DNA of 64,000 nt from assembly GCF_947499695.1 (NCBI RefSeq), contig NZ_CANMPQ010000001.1:1706271-1770270 (forward strand), in the 5' to 3' direction. The notes beneath the pieces are model-generated. The model did not search any database and was not told the origin of the DNA. It was given only the letters and a program-made list of their open reading frames with translations. This DNA comes from an uncultured Allomuricauda sp. (GTDB lineage Bacteria; Bacteroidota; Bacteroidia; Flavobacteriales; Flavobacteriaceae). Shown here piece after piece: positions 9,169 to 18,575 of the stretch; positions within the stretch are counted from its first letter, which is position 1, and each line of letters opens with the position of its first letter. A program made the translations under genes and the position numbers.

Positions 9169-10227
9169 ATGAATATCGGTATCACGGGCACTGGATGTTA
9201 TATTCCGTCCATCATCACTAAAAACGAAGACTTTTTAGAGCATGAGTTTTTAGGAACTGATGGTGAAAATTTCACTCATGAAAACACAGTTATCATTGAA
9301 AAATTCAAAGCCATCACAGGGATTTTGGAGCGAAGGTACGCTTCATCGGACCAAAACACATCAGATCTTGGGTACTTAGCTGCTAAAAAAGCAATTCAGG
9401 ATGCCGGAATCGACAAAGAGGAATTGGACTATATCATTTTTGCCCACAATTTTGGAGATGTCACATCTGGAAAAGTGCAAGGAGACACCCTGCCAAGTCT
9501 CGCTACTCGGGTAAAGCACCTGCTTCAAATTAAAAACCCCAAATGCGTTGCTTACGATATGCTTTTTGGATGCCCAGGCTGGATAGAAGGGGTAATTCAG
9601 GCGAATGCCTTTATTAAAAGTGGATTGGCCAAAAAGTGTTTGGTCATTGGGGGAGAAACCCTTTCCAGAGTCATAGACCAATATGACCGAGACAGTATGA
9701 TTTATTCTGATGGTGCCGGTGCTGCCATAATTGAAGGCAATAGTGCTTCCGGCGAAATATTGAGTCATGCATCGGTCACACATGCAAATGGTGAGGCTTA
9801 CTATTTATTTTTTGACAAGACCTATAAAAATGATGGTTGTCAAAATACCAGGTATATAAAAATGCATGGACGTAAAATCTATGAATTTGCCTGTACTCAT
9901 GTCCCACAAGCCATGAAAGATTGCTTGGATGACAGCGGAATCGGCATTGAGGAGGTGAAAAAAATCTTCATTCATCAAGCCAATGAGAAAATGGATGAGG
10001 CCATTATCAAAAGATTCTATCGACTATACGGTAAGCAAGCCCCTGAAGACATCATGCCTATGAGCATTCATAAATTGGGGAATAGTTCCGTTGCGACCAT
10101 TCCAACATTGTTTGATTTGGTCCGTAAAGGTGAACTGGAAAATCATCAAGTTAAACAAGGAGATGTTGTTATCTTTGCAAGTGTTGGTGCCGGAATGAAC
10201 ATCAATGCCATTGTATACCGATATTAA
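9169..10227 (+). CDS. 3-oxoacyl-ACP synthase III family protein (KASIII-like)
   Basis: A 352-residue thiolase-fold enzyme of the FabH family, which condenses an acyl thioester with malonyl-ACP or a related acceptor. The triad is intact: Cys135 in MLFGCPGW, His269 in IFIHQAN and Asn305 in LGNSSVA. The nucleophile context FGCPGW differs from the ACAG/A context of housekeeping FabH, which points to a specialised role. The next gene begins at the base after its stop, and a glycosyltransferase follows in the same direction. The chemistry of the family is well known; the actual substrates here are not. Confidence 0.9.
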   Translation: MNIGITGTGCYIPSIITKNEDFLEHEFLGTDGENFTHENTVIIEKFKAITGILERRYASSDQNTSDLGYLAAKKAIQDAGIDKEELDYIIFAHNFGDVTSGKVQGDTLPSLATRVKHLLQIKNPKCVAYDMLFGCPGWIEGVIQANAFIKSGLAKKCLVIGGETLSRVIDQYDRDSMIYSDGAGAAIIEGNSASGEILSHASVTHANGEAYYLFFDKTYKNDGCQNTRYIKMHGRKIYEFACTHVPQAMKDCLDDSGIGIEEVKKIFIHQANEKMDEAIIKRFYRLYGKQAPEDIMPMSIHKLGNSSVATIPTLFDLVRKGELENHQVKQGDVVIFASVGAGMNINAIVYRY

Positions 10228-10755
10228 ATGTACGAGAACAATTTTCCCAATAAAAGATACAAACACACCCTAGCATTTTTACAAAAGCATATCAATACGA
10301 CCGAATCTATTTTAGATTTAGGAGTGGAAAACCCATTTTCGGAAATCATGAAGTCCAATGGGTATAAGATAGAAAATACTGGTGGTGAGGATTTGGATGT
10401 TGATTTTCAAAAAATAGCTGAATCCGAAGCAGATGTGGTTACCGCTTTTGAAATTTTTGAGCATTTAGTAGCCCCATTCAATGTATTACGAGAAATAAAA
10501 GCTGACAAGTTGGTAGCTAGTATTCCAATGCGACTTTGGTTCTCTTCTGCCTATAGAAGTAAAACAGATCCTTGGGACAGGCATTACCATGAATTTGAAG
10601 ATTGGCAGTTCGATTGGGTGCTTGAAAAAGCGGGATGGAAAGTTTTGGATTCCGCTAAATGGACCAATCCGGCCAAAAAAATTGGTGTAAGACCGTTGCT
10701 TCGGCTATTTACCAACAGATACTACATTATATATGCGGAGAGAAATTCCAAATAG
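10228..10755 (+). CDS. Small class I methyltransferase-like protein
   Basis: A 175-residue protein directly abutting the KASIII stop. The fold is indicated by ILDLGVENPF (residues 28-37), an acidic strand GEDLDVD, and AFEIFEHLVAPFNVLREI, which resembles the FEVFEHL-P motif of methyltransferase_11/23 proteins. The glycine-rich SAM loop, normally LDLGCGxG, reads LDLGVENPF, and the protein is shorter than most family members. It may therefore be a weak, atypical or non-catalytic SAM protein. Tight coupling suggests it acts with the KASIII and GT2 proteins. Confidence 0.75.
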   Translation: MYENNFPNKRYKHTLAFLQKHINTTESILDLGVENPFSEIMKSNGYKIENTGGEDLDVDFQKIAESEADVVTAFEIFEHLVAPFNVLREIKADKLVASIPMRLWFSSAYRSKTDPWDRHYHEFEDWQFDWVLEKAGWKVLDSAKWTNPAKKIGVRPLLRLFTNRYYIIYAERNSK

Positions 10756-10804
10756 CATGAAATCATAATTGTTATTTGTAATTTACTGCTCGCAATTTTT
10801 TTGA

Positions 10805-11647
10805 ATGAATATTAGCATAGTCATCCCTGCCCATAACGAAGCATCGTTTCTGAAGGATTGTTTGGACTCATTCATTACTCAAACCCATACCCCTAATGAG
10901 CTTATTATAGTTGATGATAATTCAACCGATAGCACTTACCAAATTGCAAAAGATTATTCCACCAAATATGTGTGGATTCAAGTAATCCAAAGAAAGTCCT
11001 CTGATGAACATATTCCTGGAAAAAAGGTGATTGATACCTTTAATTTTGGGTTATCCCATTCTTCCGGATATGATGTAATAGGAAAGTTTGATGCCGATAT
11101 TATCCTTCCAACGAATTATTTTGAAGTAATGCTCAACCATTTTCAATCCAATTGGAAATTGGGCATGTGCTCCGGATTACTCCATATCAAGAAGGGAAAC
11201 GACTGGGTTTATGAGCAAATCGCTGATAAAAACCACATCCGTGGCCCCATAAAACTGTACCATAAAGCCTGCTTTGAAAAGATAGGAGGACTGCGCGCTG
11301 GTGTGGGATGGGATACAGTAGATGTTTTGCTGACTAAATATCATGACTTTGAAACACTGACCGACACATCTTTGATGGTAAAGCATTTACGCCCAACTGG
11401 ACACGGTTACAGCAAAAGAAGTTATAGTTCCAAAGGAGAAGCTCTCTATAAAATGCGCTATGGTATTGTACTTGCTAAGATTGCGGCATTGAAAATGGCA
11501 TGGCAGGCAAAAAGTCTCAGACTATATCCTCAAACAGTTTTGGGCTATTTAAGAGCTGTATTCAGCGGGCTTCCAAGATTTGTTACCAAAGATGAAGGTT
11601 CTTTCATTCGAAAATACCGCTGGAAGGGAATTTTGAAGAAACTTTAG
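10805..11647 (+). CDS. Family 2 glycosyltransferase
   Basis: A GT-A fold glycosyltransferase of 280 residues. The N-terminus ISIVIPAHNEASFLKDCLDSF is the nucleotide-binding start of GT2. VDDNSTDST follows, and KFDADI is the DxD-type metal/UDP-sugar site. There is no signal peptide and no clear C-terminal membrane bundle, so it probably acts on the cytoplasmic face. It lies 49 bases after the methyltransferase-like gene and 31 bases before the dehydrogenase gene. Sugar donor and acceptor are unknown; a lipid acceptor made by the neighbouring KASIII is a reasonable guess and no more. Confidence 0.88.
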   Translation: MNISIVIPAHNEASFLKDCLDSFITQTHTPNELIIVDDNSTDSTYQIAKDYSTKYVWIQVIQRKSSDEHIPGKKVIDTFNFGLSHSSGYDVIGKFDADIILPTNYFEVMLNHFQSNWKLGMCSGLLHIKKGNDWVYEQIADKNHIRGPIKLYHKACFEKIGGLRAGVGWDTVDVLLTKYHDFETLTDTSLMVKHLRPTGHGYSKRSYSSKGEALYKMRYGIVLAKIAALKMAWQAKSLRLYPQTVLGYLRAVFSGLPRFVTKDEGSFIRKYRWKGILKKL

Positions 11648-11678
11648 TTAAAGCCCGTAATTTCACATTCATCAAAAC

Positions 11679-12659
11679 ATGAGTAAGAAAAAAGTTTTTT
11701 TGACAAGAGTTTTCCCCAAATTGGCAACACAGCTTTTGGAAGAGGCAGGTTTTGAAGTGACCGCTTGGGACAAAGAACATCCAATGCCGTACGAACAAAT
11801 GGTAGAAGTAGCACAAAGCTATAACGCTTTGTTTTGCACACTCACGGATAAAATTGATGCTGCTTTTTTAAACAAATGCTCCCATTTGGATATCATAACT
11901 CAATTTGCAGTTGGTTTTGATAATATTGCTATTGAAACAGCAACGGAGTTGGGTATACCGATTGGCTATGCTCCTAATGCCATGAACGAAGCAACGGCGG
12001 ATATCGCCTTTGGCTTAATGATTGCCACAGCGCGGAAAATGTTCTTTATGAATCAGAAAATCAAGGATGGGAAATGGGGATATTTTGACCCTGTAGGGCA
12101 TTTGGGGCTAGAACTTAAAGGCAAAACCCTTGGTATTTTAGGCCTTGGTCGAATTGGTATGGAAATGGCCAAAAGATGCAAAGGAGCCTATGATATGGAC
12201 ATCATATATCACAATAGAAACGCTAACAAAAAAGCAGACGAAGAATTGGGCGCCCAACGTGTTGACTTCGAAACATTGATTACTCAAAGCGATGTGATTT
12301 CAGTTCATTGTGCATTGACCCCTGACACCAAAGGTATTTTTGATAAATCGGTTTTCGACAAAATGAAATCCTCAGCTCTATTCATCAATACAGCACGGGG
12401 TGCAATCCACAACGAAAAAGACCTCATTGAGGCTTTGCAAAATGGAAGTGTTTGGGGAGCAGGTTTGGATGTTACCAATCCTGAACCCATGAAACCTGAT
12501 AATCCCTTACTAACAATGGAAAATGTCTGCGTGCTCCCCCATATCGGCTCCGCAACAATTACCGCCAGAAACGAAATGGCCAGAATGGGTGCAACCAATA
12601 TTATTAGTTTTTATGACAAAGGGGAAGTTCCAGATATAGTAAACCCAGAAGTATTGTAA
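11679..12659 (+). CDS. D-2-hydroxyacid dehydrogenase (glycerate/hydroxypyruvate type)
   Basis: NAD(P)-dependent reductase of 326 residues. The dinucleotide loop GLGRIG is at residues 155-160. The catalytic residues are in place: Arg240 in INTARGA, Glu269 in NPEP and His288 in LPHIGSAT. The closest recognisable group is glyoxylate/hydroxypyruvate reductase, but D-3-phosphoglycerate dehydrogenase paralogues look alike, so the substrate is not certain. It is the last gene of the rightward run that starts with the KASIII homologue and converges on a phosphatase gene 34 bases away. Confidence 0.88.
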   Translation: MSKKKVFLTRVFPKLATQLLEEAGFEVTAWDKEHPMPYEQMVEVAQSYNALFCTLTDKIDAAFLNKCSHLDIITQFAVGFDNIAIETATELGIPIGYAPNAMNEATADIAFGLMIATARKMFFMNQKIKDGKWGYFDPVGHLGLELKGKTLGILGLGRIGMEMAKRCKGAYDMDIIYHNRNANKKADEELGAQRVDFETLITQSDVISVHCALTPDTKGIFDKSVFDKMKSSALFINTARGAIHNEKDLIEALQNGSVWGAGLDVTNPEPMKPDNPLLTMENVCVLPHIGSATITARNEMARMGATNIISFYDKGEVPDIVNPEVL

Positions 12660-12693
12660 GTCTTTCTTCTAAAAAGCACCCCTCCTGATATCA

Positions 12694-14370
12694 TTAGTCC
12701 AACACTTCAGCAATCGGTTCCCCTGTAGCTCCATTTGGGAATGCAATCCCAAGTAATGCGGATATAGTCGGTGCTATATCTGGAATCTCAGTTCTATTCA
12801 CCGTACTTCCATTTTTTATACCCTTACCGAAAAGCAAAAGAGGCACATGGGTATCATAAGCCAATGGTGATCCATGGGTAGAGCCAGTAGGGCGGTACTC
12901 AACATATCCCGGTTGCTTTACTAAAAGTACATCACCAGAACGTTTTTGGTTCCAGCCATTTTGAAGTAAATAAGAAACACCAGAGGAGTACTCATTTTGC
13001 CACAATTGATAAGCGGTATAGGTCTCGTTGACACCTTCGTAATCTAAAAGTTCCTGAGCGATTTCCTCCTGAACCTTCTGTAAATCCATATCTAAATTGG
13101 CTATAATCTTATGATCCAAAAAGACCTGTGAAGCTGAGAAGTGTTTTATCATATCAGTAGTACCGTACTGATATTTTACAAACTCCAAAAACTTCTTTTG
13201 CATTGCTTCAACATCTAAATAACCGGCTGGTATCTTTTGATCTTTTAAATATGCAGGTACATCTATAGCTCCGTGATCGGCAGTGAGAAAAACTGTGTAT
13301 TGTCCAACACCTACTTTTTGATCCAATTGATTTAATAGTCGTTCCATATCCAAATCCAATCGTAGGTAGGTATCTTGTATTTCTTTGGAATTCACCCCGA
13401 ATTTATGCCCAATATAATCTGTACTTGAAAAGCTGATGGCCAAAAAATCGGTTATTGCATCCGTTCCCAAACTTTCATTTTGCAATGCTTCCAACGCAAA
13501 ATCCAAGGTAATAGTGTTTCCATACGGAGTATACTTCAGTATTTCAAAATCTCTGTCCTTGGCCAGTAAATTTGGAGTGTTATGAGGAAATGTTGGTGTG
13601 GTTTCGTCTTCAAATAAACCTTCATAGGCATTATTATCCGAACCGCTTTCTTGGTACAATGCCATGTCTTTAAGAGTTGTCCATGGTTTTTTATACGCTT
13701 CTACCCTATCAGATGTATTGAAATCCTTTACCCATTGTGGCAAATCTTGCATATAATAAGAGCTACTAACCCATTGGCCCGAATCTTCTCCTTCAAACCA
13801 ATAGGCAGCATTCGCTGTATGTCCACCAGGTAAAATTGCTCCTCTATCTTTTAAAGCTACCGCGATAACTTTTCCCTTTTGTTGCGTAAACAATCTCAGT
13901 TCATCGGTAATCGTAGTTGTCAACATACGATGTGGAGACATTTTTCCAGCACCCGAGGGTGTGCCAACTGACGTTTGGCTATCGTCCGAAGCACAATACA
14001 CTTCTTTATCCTCAACCTTATCATACCAATCGTTGGAAATAATACCATGGGTTGCAGGCGTAGTACCTGTATATACCGAAGCATGGCCCGGTCCAGTTTT
14101 GGTTGGAGCATAATTAAAATGATGATTTTTGCAATTGAAACCATCATTCACCAATCTTTTAAAACCCCCTTCTCCATAATGACCCCAAAAACGGGTCAAA
14201 TAATCATAACGCATCTGGTCCACAATAATCCCCACAACCAATTTTGGAGATTGAGCTATTTGTTTGGACTGTTGTTGTGGTTCTACATTTTTCTTTCCTC
14301 TTCGTTGACCTAGAGTAAGGTTTACGGTCAAAATCAAGGATAAAACAAGGATCAGGTTGATGTTTTTCAT
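12694..14370 (-). CDS. Secreted PafA-like alkaline phosphatase
   Basis: A 558-residue alkaline phosphatase superfamily enzyme. ATG 14370 gives a clean signal peptide (MKNINLILVLSLILTVNLTLGQ), so the 12-residue upstream extension is rejected. The first metal ligand is D51 in IIVDQMR, and the threonine nucleophile is T92 in APTKTGPGHAS, as in Elizabethkingia PafA. Later metal motifs are SSTDYIGH and LTADHGAID. It should release phosphate from phosphomonoesters in the periplasm. It is transcribed leftward and shares an upstream region of about 117 bases with the MlaE-like gene. No Pho-box-like element was recognised. Confidence 0.9.
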   Translation of the reverse strand: MKNINLILVLSLILTVNLTLGQRRGKKNVEPQQQSKQIAQSPKLVVGIIVDQMRYDYLTRFWGHYGEGGFKRLVNDGFNCKNHHFNYAPTKTGPGHASVYTGTTPATHGIISNDWYDKVEDKEVYCASDDSQTSVGTPSGAGKMSPHRMLTTTITDELRLFTQQKGKVIAVALKDRGAILPGGHTANAAYWFEGEDSGQWVSSSYYMQDLPQWVKDFNTSDRVEAYKKPWTTLKDMALYQESGSDNNAYEGLFEDETTPTFPHNTPNLLAKDRDFEILKYTPYGNTITLDFALEALQNESLGTDAITDFLAISFSSTDYIGHKFGVNSKEIQDTYLRLDLDMERLLNQLDQKVGVGQYTVFLTADHGAIDVPAYLKDQKIPAGYLDVEAMQKKFLEFVKYQYGTTDMIKHFSASQVFLDHKIIANLDMDLQKVQEEIAQELLDYEGVNETYTAYQLWQNEYSSGVSYLLQNGWNQKRSGDVLLVKQPGYVEYRPTGSTHGSPLAYDTHVPLLLFGKGIKNGSTVNRTEIPDIAPTISALLGIAFPNGATGEPIAEVLD

Positions 14371-14487
14371 GAATCTTATTTGATTAACGACGACAAAACT
14401 ATTCATTTATCCCTTTTAATAATTTAAATGATGGTTAAATGCACTTCAATATTGTTATTTTTATGCCTGCAAGTCTATTTATAGTAC

Positions 14488-15225
14488 ATGAAATACCTTG
14501 AAGCGATTGGGAAATACTTCATCATGATTTGGGAAGTATTTAAAAAACCAACCAAATGGCCAATCATGAGATCCCTTATTTTAAAGGAAATCGATGAGCT
14601 GATCTATGGTTCTTTAGGTATCATCATATTTATTTCCTTTTTTATCGGCGGGGTGGTTACCATTCAAACTGCATTGAACTTAAACAGTCCTTTGATTCCG
14701 AAAAGTCTTATTGGTTTTGCTACTCGACAATCTGTAATCCTCGAATTCGCACCAACTTTTACTTCCATTATTATGGCTGGAAAAGTAGGTTCGTATATTA
14801 CATCGAGTATTGGGACAATGAAGGTAACCGAACAGATAGATGCCCTGGAGGTAATGGGGGTAAATTCGGTCAATTATTTAGTATTCCCTAAAATCATTGC
14901 AATGCTTGCCTATCCTTTTGCGGTTGCCATCGCCATGTATGTAGGCATTTTGGGCGGATGGATTGCCGGATCTTTTGGTGGATATGCTCCCAGCGGGGAG
15001 TTTATAAAAGGACTTCAGTTGGATTTTATCCCGTTCCACATTACCTATTCTTTCATTAAAACTATTGTTTTTGCATTTGTTATAGCTACCATACCATCCT
15101 TTCATGGGCTTTACATGAAGGGCGGCGCCCTTGAAGTGGGCAAGGCCAGTACCACGGCATTTGTCTGGACAAGTGTGGTAATCATCATACTTAACTATAT
15201 TCTAACACAATTAATGCTGGGCTGA
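14488..15225 (+). CDS. mlaE: MlaE-family ABC transporter permease
   Basis: A 245-residue inner-membrane permease of the MlaE/YrbE family, which moves phospholipid between inner and outer membrane. Five to six hydrophobic segments are visible, with the family core around FAPTFTSIIMAGKVGSYITSSIGTM. Its stop overlaps the start of the ATPase gene (TGATG), so the pair is co-translated. The MCE substrate-binding protein (MlaD) that usually completes the transporter is not next to it. Confidence 0.9.
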   Translation: MKYLEAIGKYFIMIWEVFKKPTKWPIMRSLILKEIDELIYGSLGIIIFISFFIGGVVTIQTALNLNSPLIPKSLIGFATRQSVILEFAPTFTSIIMAGKVGSYITSSIGTMKVTEQIDALEVMGVNSVNYLVFPKIIAMLAYPFAVAIAMYVGILGGWIAGSFGGYAPSGEFIKGLQLDFIPFHITYSFIKTIVFAFVIATIPSFHGLYMKGGALEVGKASTTAFVWTSVVIIILNYILTQLMLG

Positions 15226-15992
15226 TGATTGAAGTTGAAAACATACATAAATCGTTTGGTGACGCGCATGTTCTTAAGGGAATCAGTACCTCTTTCGAAG
15301 ATGGAAAAACCAATTTGGTCATCGGGCAGAGCGGTTCCGGAAAGACTGTTTTTTTAAAGTGTTTATTAGGGCTTTTTGAACCTGAGGAAGGTCAAATTTG
15401 TTATGACGGTCGTTTTTACTCGGAACTTTCAACAAGTGAAAGGCGTGATTTGCGTCAGGAAATGGGAATGGTGTTCCAAGGAAGTGCCTTGTTCGATTCC
15501 ATGACTGTTGAAGGGAATGTAATGTTTCCATTGGGTATGTTTACCAATCAATCCAAGGCCGAAATGAAAGATCGGGTTGATTTTGTTCTCGAACGGGTCA
15601 ATCTCATCGATGCACATAACAAGTTTCCTTCGGAAATATCTGGTGGAATGCAGAAAAGGGTCGCCATTGCTAGGGCCATTGTCATGAATCCCAAGTACTT
15701 ATTTTGCGACGAACCTAATTCAGGTTTAGACCCAAAAACAGCCATTTTGATTGATAATCTGATTCAAGAAATCACCAAAGAATACAACATTACCACCATC
15801 ATTAATACTCATGATATGAATTCTGTGATGGAAATTGGGGAAAAAATCATCTTTTTAAAGGATGGTTATAAGGAGTGGGAAGGCACCAACAAGGAAATCT
15901 TTAAAACAGACAATGATGCCGTGACCAATTTTGTTTATTCTTCAGAGCTTTTCAAAAAAGTCCGTCAGATGTATATTGAGGAAAGAAATTGA
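15225..15992 (+). CDS. mlaF: MlaF-family ABC transporter ATP-binding protein
   Basis: A 255-residue ATPase partner of the preceding permease. Walker A GQSGSGKT is at residues 34-41, the signature SGGMQKR follows, and Walker B is YLFCDEPNSGLD. The SGGMQKR variant is typical of the MlaF group. It overlaps mlaE by one base. It converges on the DUF389 gene with only 25 bases between them and no obvious terminator. Confidence 0.92.
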   Translation: MIEVENIHKSFGDAHVLKGISTSFEDGKTNLVIGQSGSGKTVFLKCLLGLFEPEEGQICYDGRFYSELSTSERRDLRQEMGMVFQGSALFDSMTVEGNVMFPLGMFTNQSKAEMKDRVDFVLERVNLIDAHNKFPSEISGGMQKRVAIARAIVMNPKYLFCDEPNSGLDPKTAILIDNLIQEITKEYNITTIINTHDMNSVMEIGEKIIFLKDGYKEWEGTNKEIFKTDNDAVTNFVYSSELFKKVRQMYIEERN

Positions 15993-16017
15993 GAGATGTC
16001 TGAAGTCTGAAATACAA

Positions 16018-17475
16018 TTAATTTACTTCTTTCATCACTATTGTACTGTCTTGTAACCTTACCTTAAGCCAGTTCAACATCTTCGTAGCATCCGCATTTT
16101 TCTGATTGGGCTTTACCTCATTTTTCCATTTCACCTCAAACACAGGTACGGTATCCTGTTTTTTAAAGTCGGTCTGAATTTGATATGAAAAACCCAATCC
16201 TTCGATATTTTGATAATTGGCTCTTGCTTCCGCACTGATATTATTAAAAGGTATTTGCTTACCAGCATTTTTAGTCAGGGTAGCCACCTCTTCCTCCAAT
16301 AATCTAATTTGCTCATCCTTGTTTAAAAGTTCAGCCTTATTTTTTTCATAAAGTTCACTTACATAATTGAACTTTTCCTCTGAATCATCTTTTCCTCCCT
16401 GTAAAATTCGAAACTCGGCATCTTTTAATCTTGAGTGCTCGTTTTTCTGCACACGCCAAGTGTTTATAATATTTTCTGGAATTAACTCATCTCCCATACA
16501 AACCAATTCTATCAGAGGAGTTTCACCTTCATTGAAGTCTATTTTGGTGAGATTGTCCACATATCTACCAGAGGTAGTAAATTGATAGACCTCTATCGTT
16601 TCTCCTAAAAACTGTTGCGCCTGCTTTTTAAACAAAGACTCTTGGAACACCTGATAAAATGTAATTCCAGCAGGAATCATTACCGCAATCCCAGTCACAG
16701 AAGCTACACGAGCTATAAAACGTCTTCGCTGCGAATTGGCATATCTCACCATGGGAAATCGCAGAAACTTAATGACCAAAAAGGTCGCCAAGCCAATAAA
16801 CATGGTATTGATAATGAACAAATACATTGCTCCCCAAGCATATTCCAGTTTTCCAATGGCCAAACCAAAACCAACCGTGCACAAGGGAGGCATAAGTGCC
16901 GTGGCAATGGCCACTCCGAAAATAACACTAGCAATGGTACCTTTTTTTGCTCGGGCAATCACAAGAGCCAAACCTCCAAAAAACGCAATCAATACATCAC
17001 GAATATCGGGTTTTGTTCTTGCCAAAAGTTCAGAAGATTCATCACGAAGTGGAAATAGGTAGAAAAATAAGAAGGCTGTAATTACGCTCAAAACCACCAT
17101 TACGGTAAAATTTTTGAGAGATCTTCTAAGGGTGTCAATATCATTTATCGCCAGGGATAGGCCCATTCCTAAAATGGGACCCATTAATGGTGAAATTAAC
17201 ATCGCACCAATAACTACTGCCGTTGAATTCGCATTTAACCCTACCGAAGCTATAAATATGGAGCAAATTAAAATCCAAGAGGTATGCCCCTTAAATGGGA
17301 TATCTGCAATAATGGATTCTTTAGTGGCCGCAGCATCGGTATTGGTTCTAATCTCCAACAATTCGGAAAGAAACTTCCGTACACTGCCCAAAAGCCCCTT
17401 AAAGTCCTTTTTTACTTCATCACCACTGTCTTGATTTGGCGTGTTTTCCCCTCCTGTAAATAAATGTTCACTCAT
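16018..17475 (-). CDS. DUF389 domain membrane protein
   Basis: A 485-residue protein. The N-terminal half has several membrane segments with the DUF389 pattern GLNANSTAVVIGAMLISPLMGPILGMG, here cited as starting near residue 80. The C-terminal half is soluble, charged and partly coiled-coil (KAELLNKDEQIRLLEEEVATL). The molecular function of DUF389 proteins is not established. It is the last gene of a leftward run: its start is three bases from the manC stop, so the two are co-transcribed. Confidence 0.82.
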   Translation of the reverse strand: MSEHLFTGGENTPNQDSGDEVKKDFKGLLGSVRKFLSELLEIRTNTDAAATKESIIADIPFKGHTSWILICSIFIASVGLNANSTAVVIGAMLISPLMGPILGMGLSLAINDIDTLRRSLKNFTVMVVLSVITAFLFFYLFPLRDESSELLARTKPDIRDVLIAFFGGLALVIARAKKGTIASVIFGVAIATALMPPLCTVGFGLAIGKLEYAWGAMYLFIINTMFIGLATFLVIKFLRFPMVRYANSQRRRFIARVASVTGIAVMIPAGITFYQVFQESLFKKQAQQFLGETIEVYQFTTSGRYVDNLTKIDFNEGETPLIELVCMGDELIPENIINTWRVQKNEHSRLKDAEFRILQGGKDDSEEKFNYVSELYEKNKAELLNKDEQIRLLEEEVATLTKNAGKQIPFNNISAEARANYQNIEGLGFSYQIQTDFKKQDTVPVFEVKWKNEVKPNQKNADATKMLNWLKVRLQDSTIVMKEVN

Positions 17476-17478
17476 ATT

Positions 17479-18558
17479 TTAAGCGTACTCGTCACCGAAC
17501 TTCTCTTTTACTTGATTCAGGACTTCTTTGATATTTTGTTGTTTGGATTTGGGATAAATTAATAATACCTCCTCTTTATCCACAATTATATAATCGTCCA
17601 AACCATCCACAACCACAATTTTGCCTTTTGGTGAACGAATCATATTGCCTTTGGAACCTTCCAATAATACCTGACCGTTTACTACTGCATTGTCTGCCTC
17701 ATCCTTATCCAACTTATCATATAAAGCACCCCAAGTTCCCAGATCATTCCAATCAAATGCAGCGGGTAACGTAAAAATGGACTTCGATTTCTCCAAGATA
17801 GCATAATCTATGGAGATGTTCTCGGCCTTAGGATAGTTTTCCTTTATAAAATCCTGTTCATCACTGGTGTTATAGCAGGAAACCCCGTCTTCAAACAAAC
17901 TATATTGTTCGGGCTGATAATTTTTAAACGCATTTACAATAGTGTTCACACCCCACATAAAAATTCCCGCATTCCAAAGGAAATTTCCTTGAGCCAAAAA
18001 CTCTTTGGCAGTTTCATAATCAGGTTTTTCTCTGAATTGTGACACCCTTTTTAGGTTTTCGTCACTGTCTTTTTCAAATTCAATATATCCAAAACCGGTA
18101 TTGGGAAATGAGGGTTGAATACCCAAAGTACACAGTACTTCTTCTTTCTCACATTTATCAAAACATGCTTTCACATCATCTTCAAACGCCTGTTCATCCT
18201 CTATCCAATGATCGCTTGGAGCTACAATCATTACCGCGTTTGGGTTCATCTTTTGAATTTTCAACGAAGCATACAAAATACATGGAGCGGTGTTACGCAT
18301 TGCCGGCTCCAACACCACCTGTTCTTGCTTTACCTTTGGTAATTGCTCCAGAACCAAATCATTGTATCTCTCATTGGTAAGAATTAAAATGTTTTCCGTA
18401 GGAATGAATCGATTTAACCGATCAAATGTCTTTTGAATCAAAGTTTTTCCCGCCCCTAACATATCGTGGAATTGCTTAGGATTTGATGAAGTACTTACAG
18501 GCCAAAAACGGGAACCTACCCCTCCGGCCATTAGTATTGCATAATAGTTTTTGTTCAT
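17479..18558 (-). CDS. manC: Mannose-1-phosphate guanylyltransferase
   Basis: Makes GDP-mannose from GTP and mannose-1-phosphate, a precursor for surface polysaccharide and glycoprotein sugars. The 359 residues cover the nucleotidyltransferase domain with LMAGGVGSRFWPVSTSSNPKQF (cited from residue 9) and a short C-terminal part. The isomerase domain found in longer bifunctional proteins is absent. FREKPD and WNAGIFMW are typical family motifs. It lies 17 bases after sprT and three bases before the DUF389 gene, all leftward. Confidence 0.92.
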   Translation of the reverse strand: MNKNYYAILMAGGVGSRFWPVSTSSNPKQFHDMLGAGKTLIQKTFDRLNRFIPTENILILTNERYNDLVLEQLPKVKQEQVVLEPAMRNTAPCILYASLKIQKMNPNAVMIVAPSDHWIEDEQAFEDDVKACFDKCEKEEVLCTLGIQPSFPNTGFGYIEFEKDSDENLKRVSQFREKPDYETAKEFLAQGNFLWNAGIFMWGVNTIVNAFKNYQPEQYSLFEDGVSCYNTSDEQDFIKENYPKAENISIDYAILEKSKSIFTLPAAFDWNDLGTWGALYDKLDKDEADNAVVNGQVLLEGSKGNMIRSPKGKIVVVDGLDDYIIVDKEEVLLIYPKSKQQNIKEVLNQVKEKFGDEYA

Positions 18559-18575
18559 TTAATCAATTTTCTGAG

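Noticed and set aside
16615..17058. 147-codon plus-strand open frame opposite the DUF389 gene
   Set aside because: It is rich in Ser, Asn, Lys and His as expected for a shadow of membrane-segment codons, and has no start context or family match.
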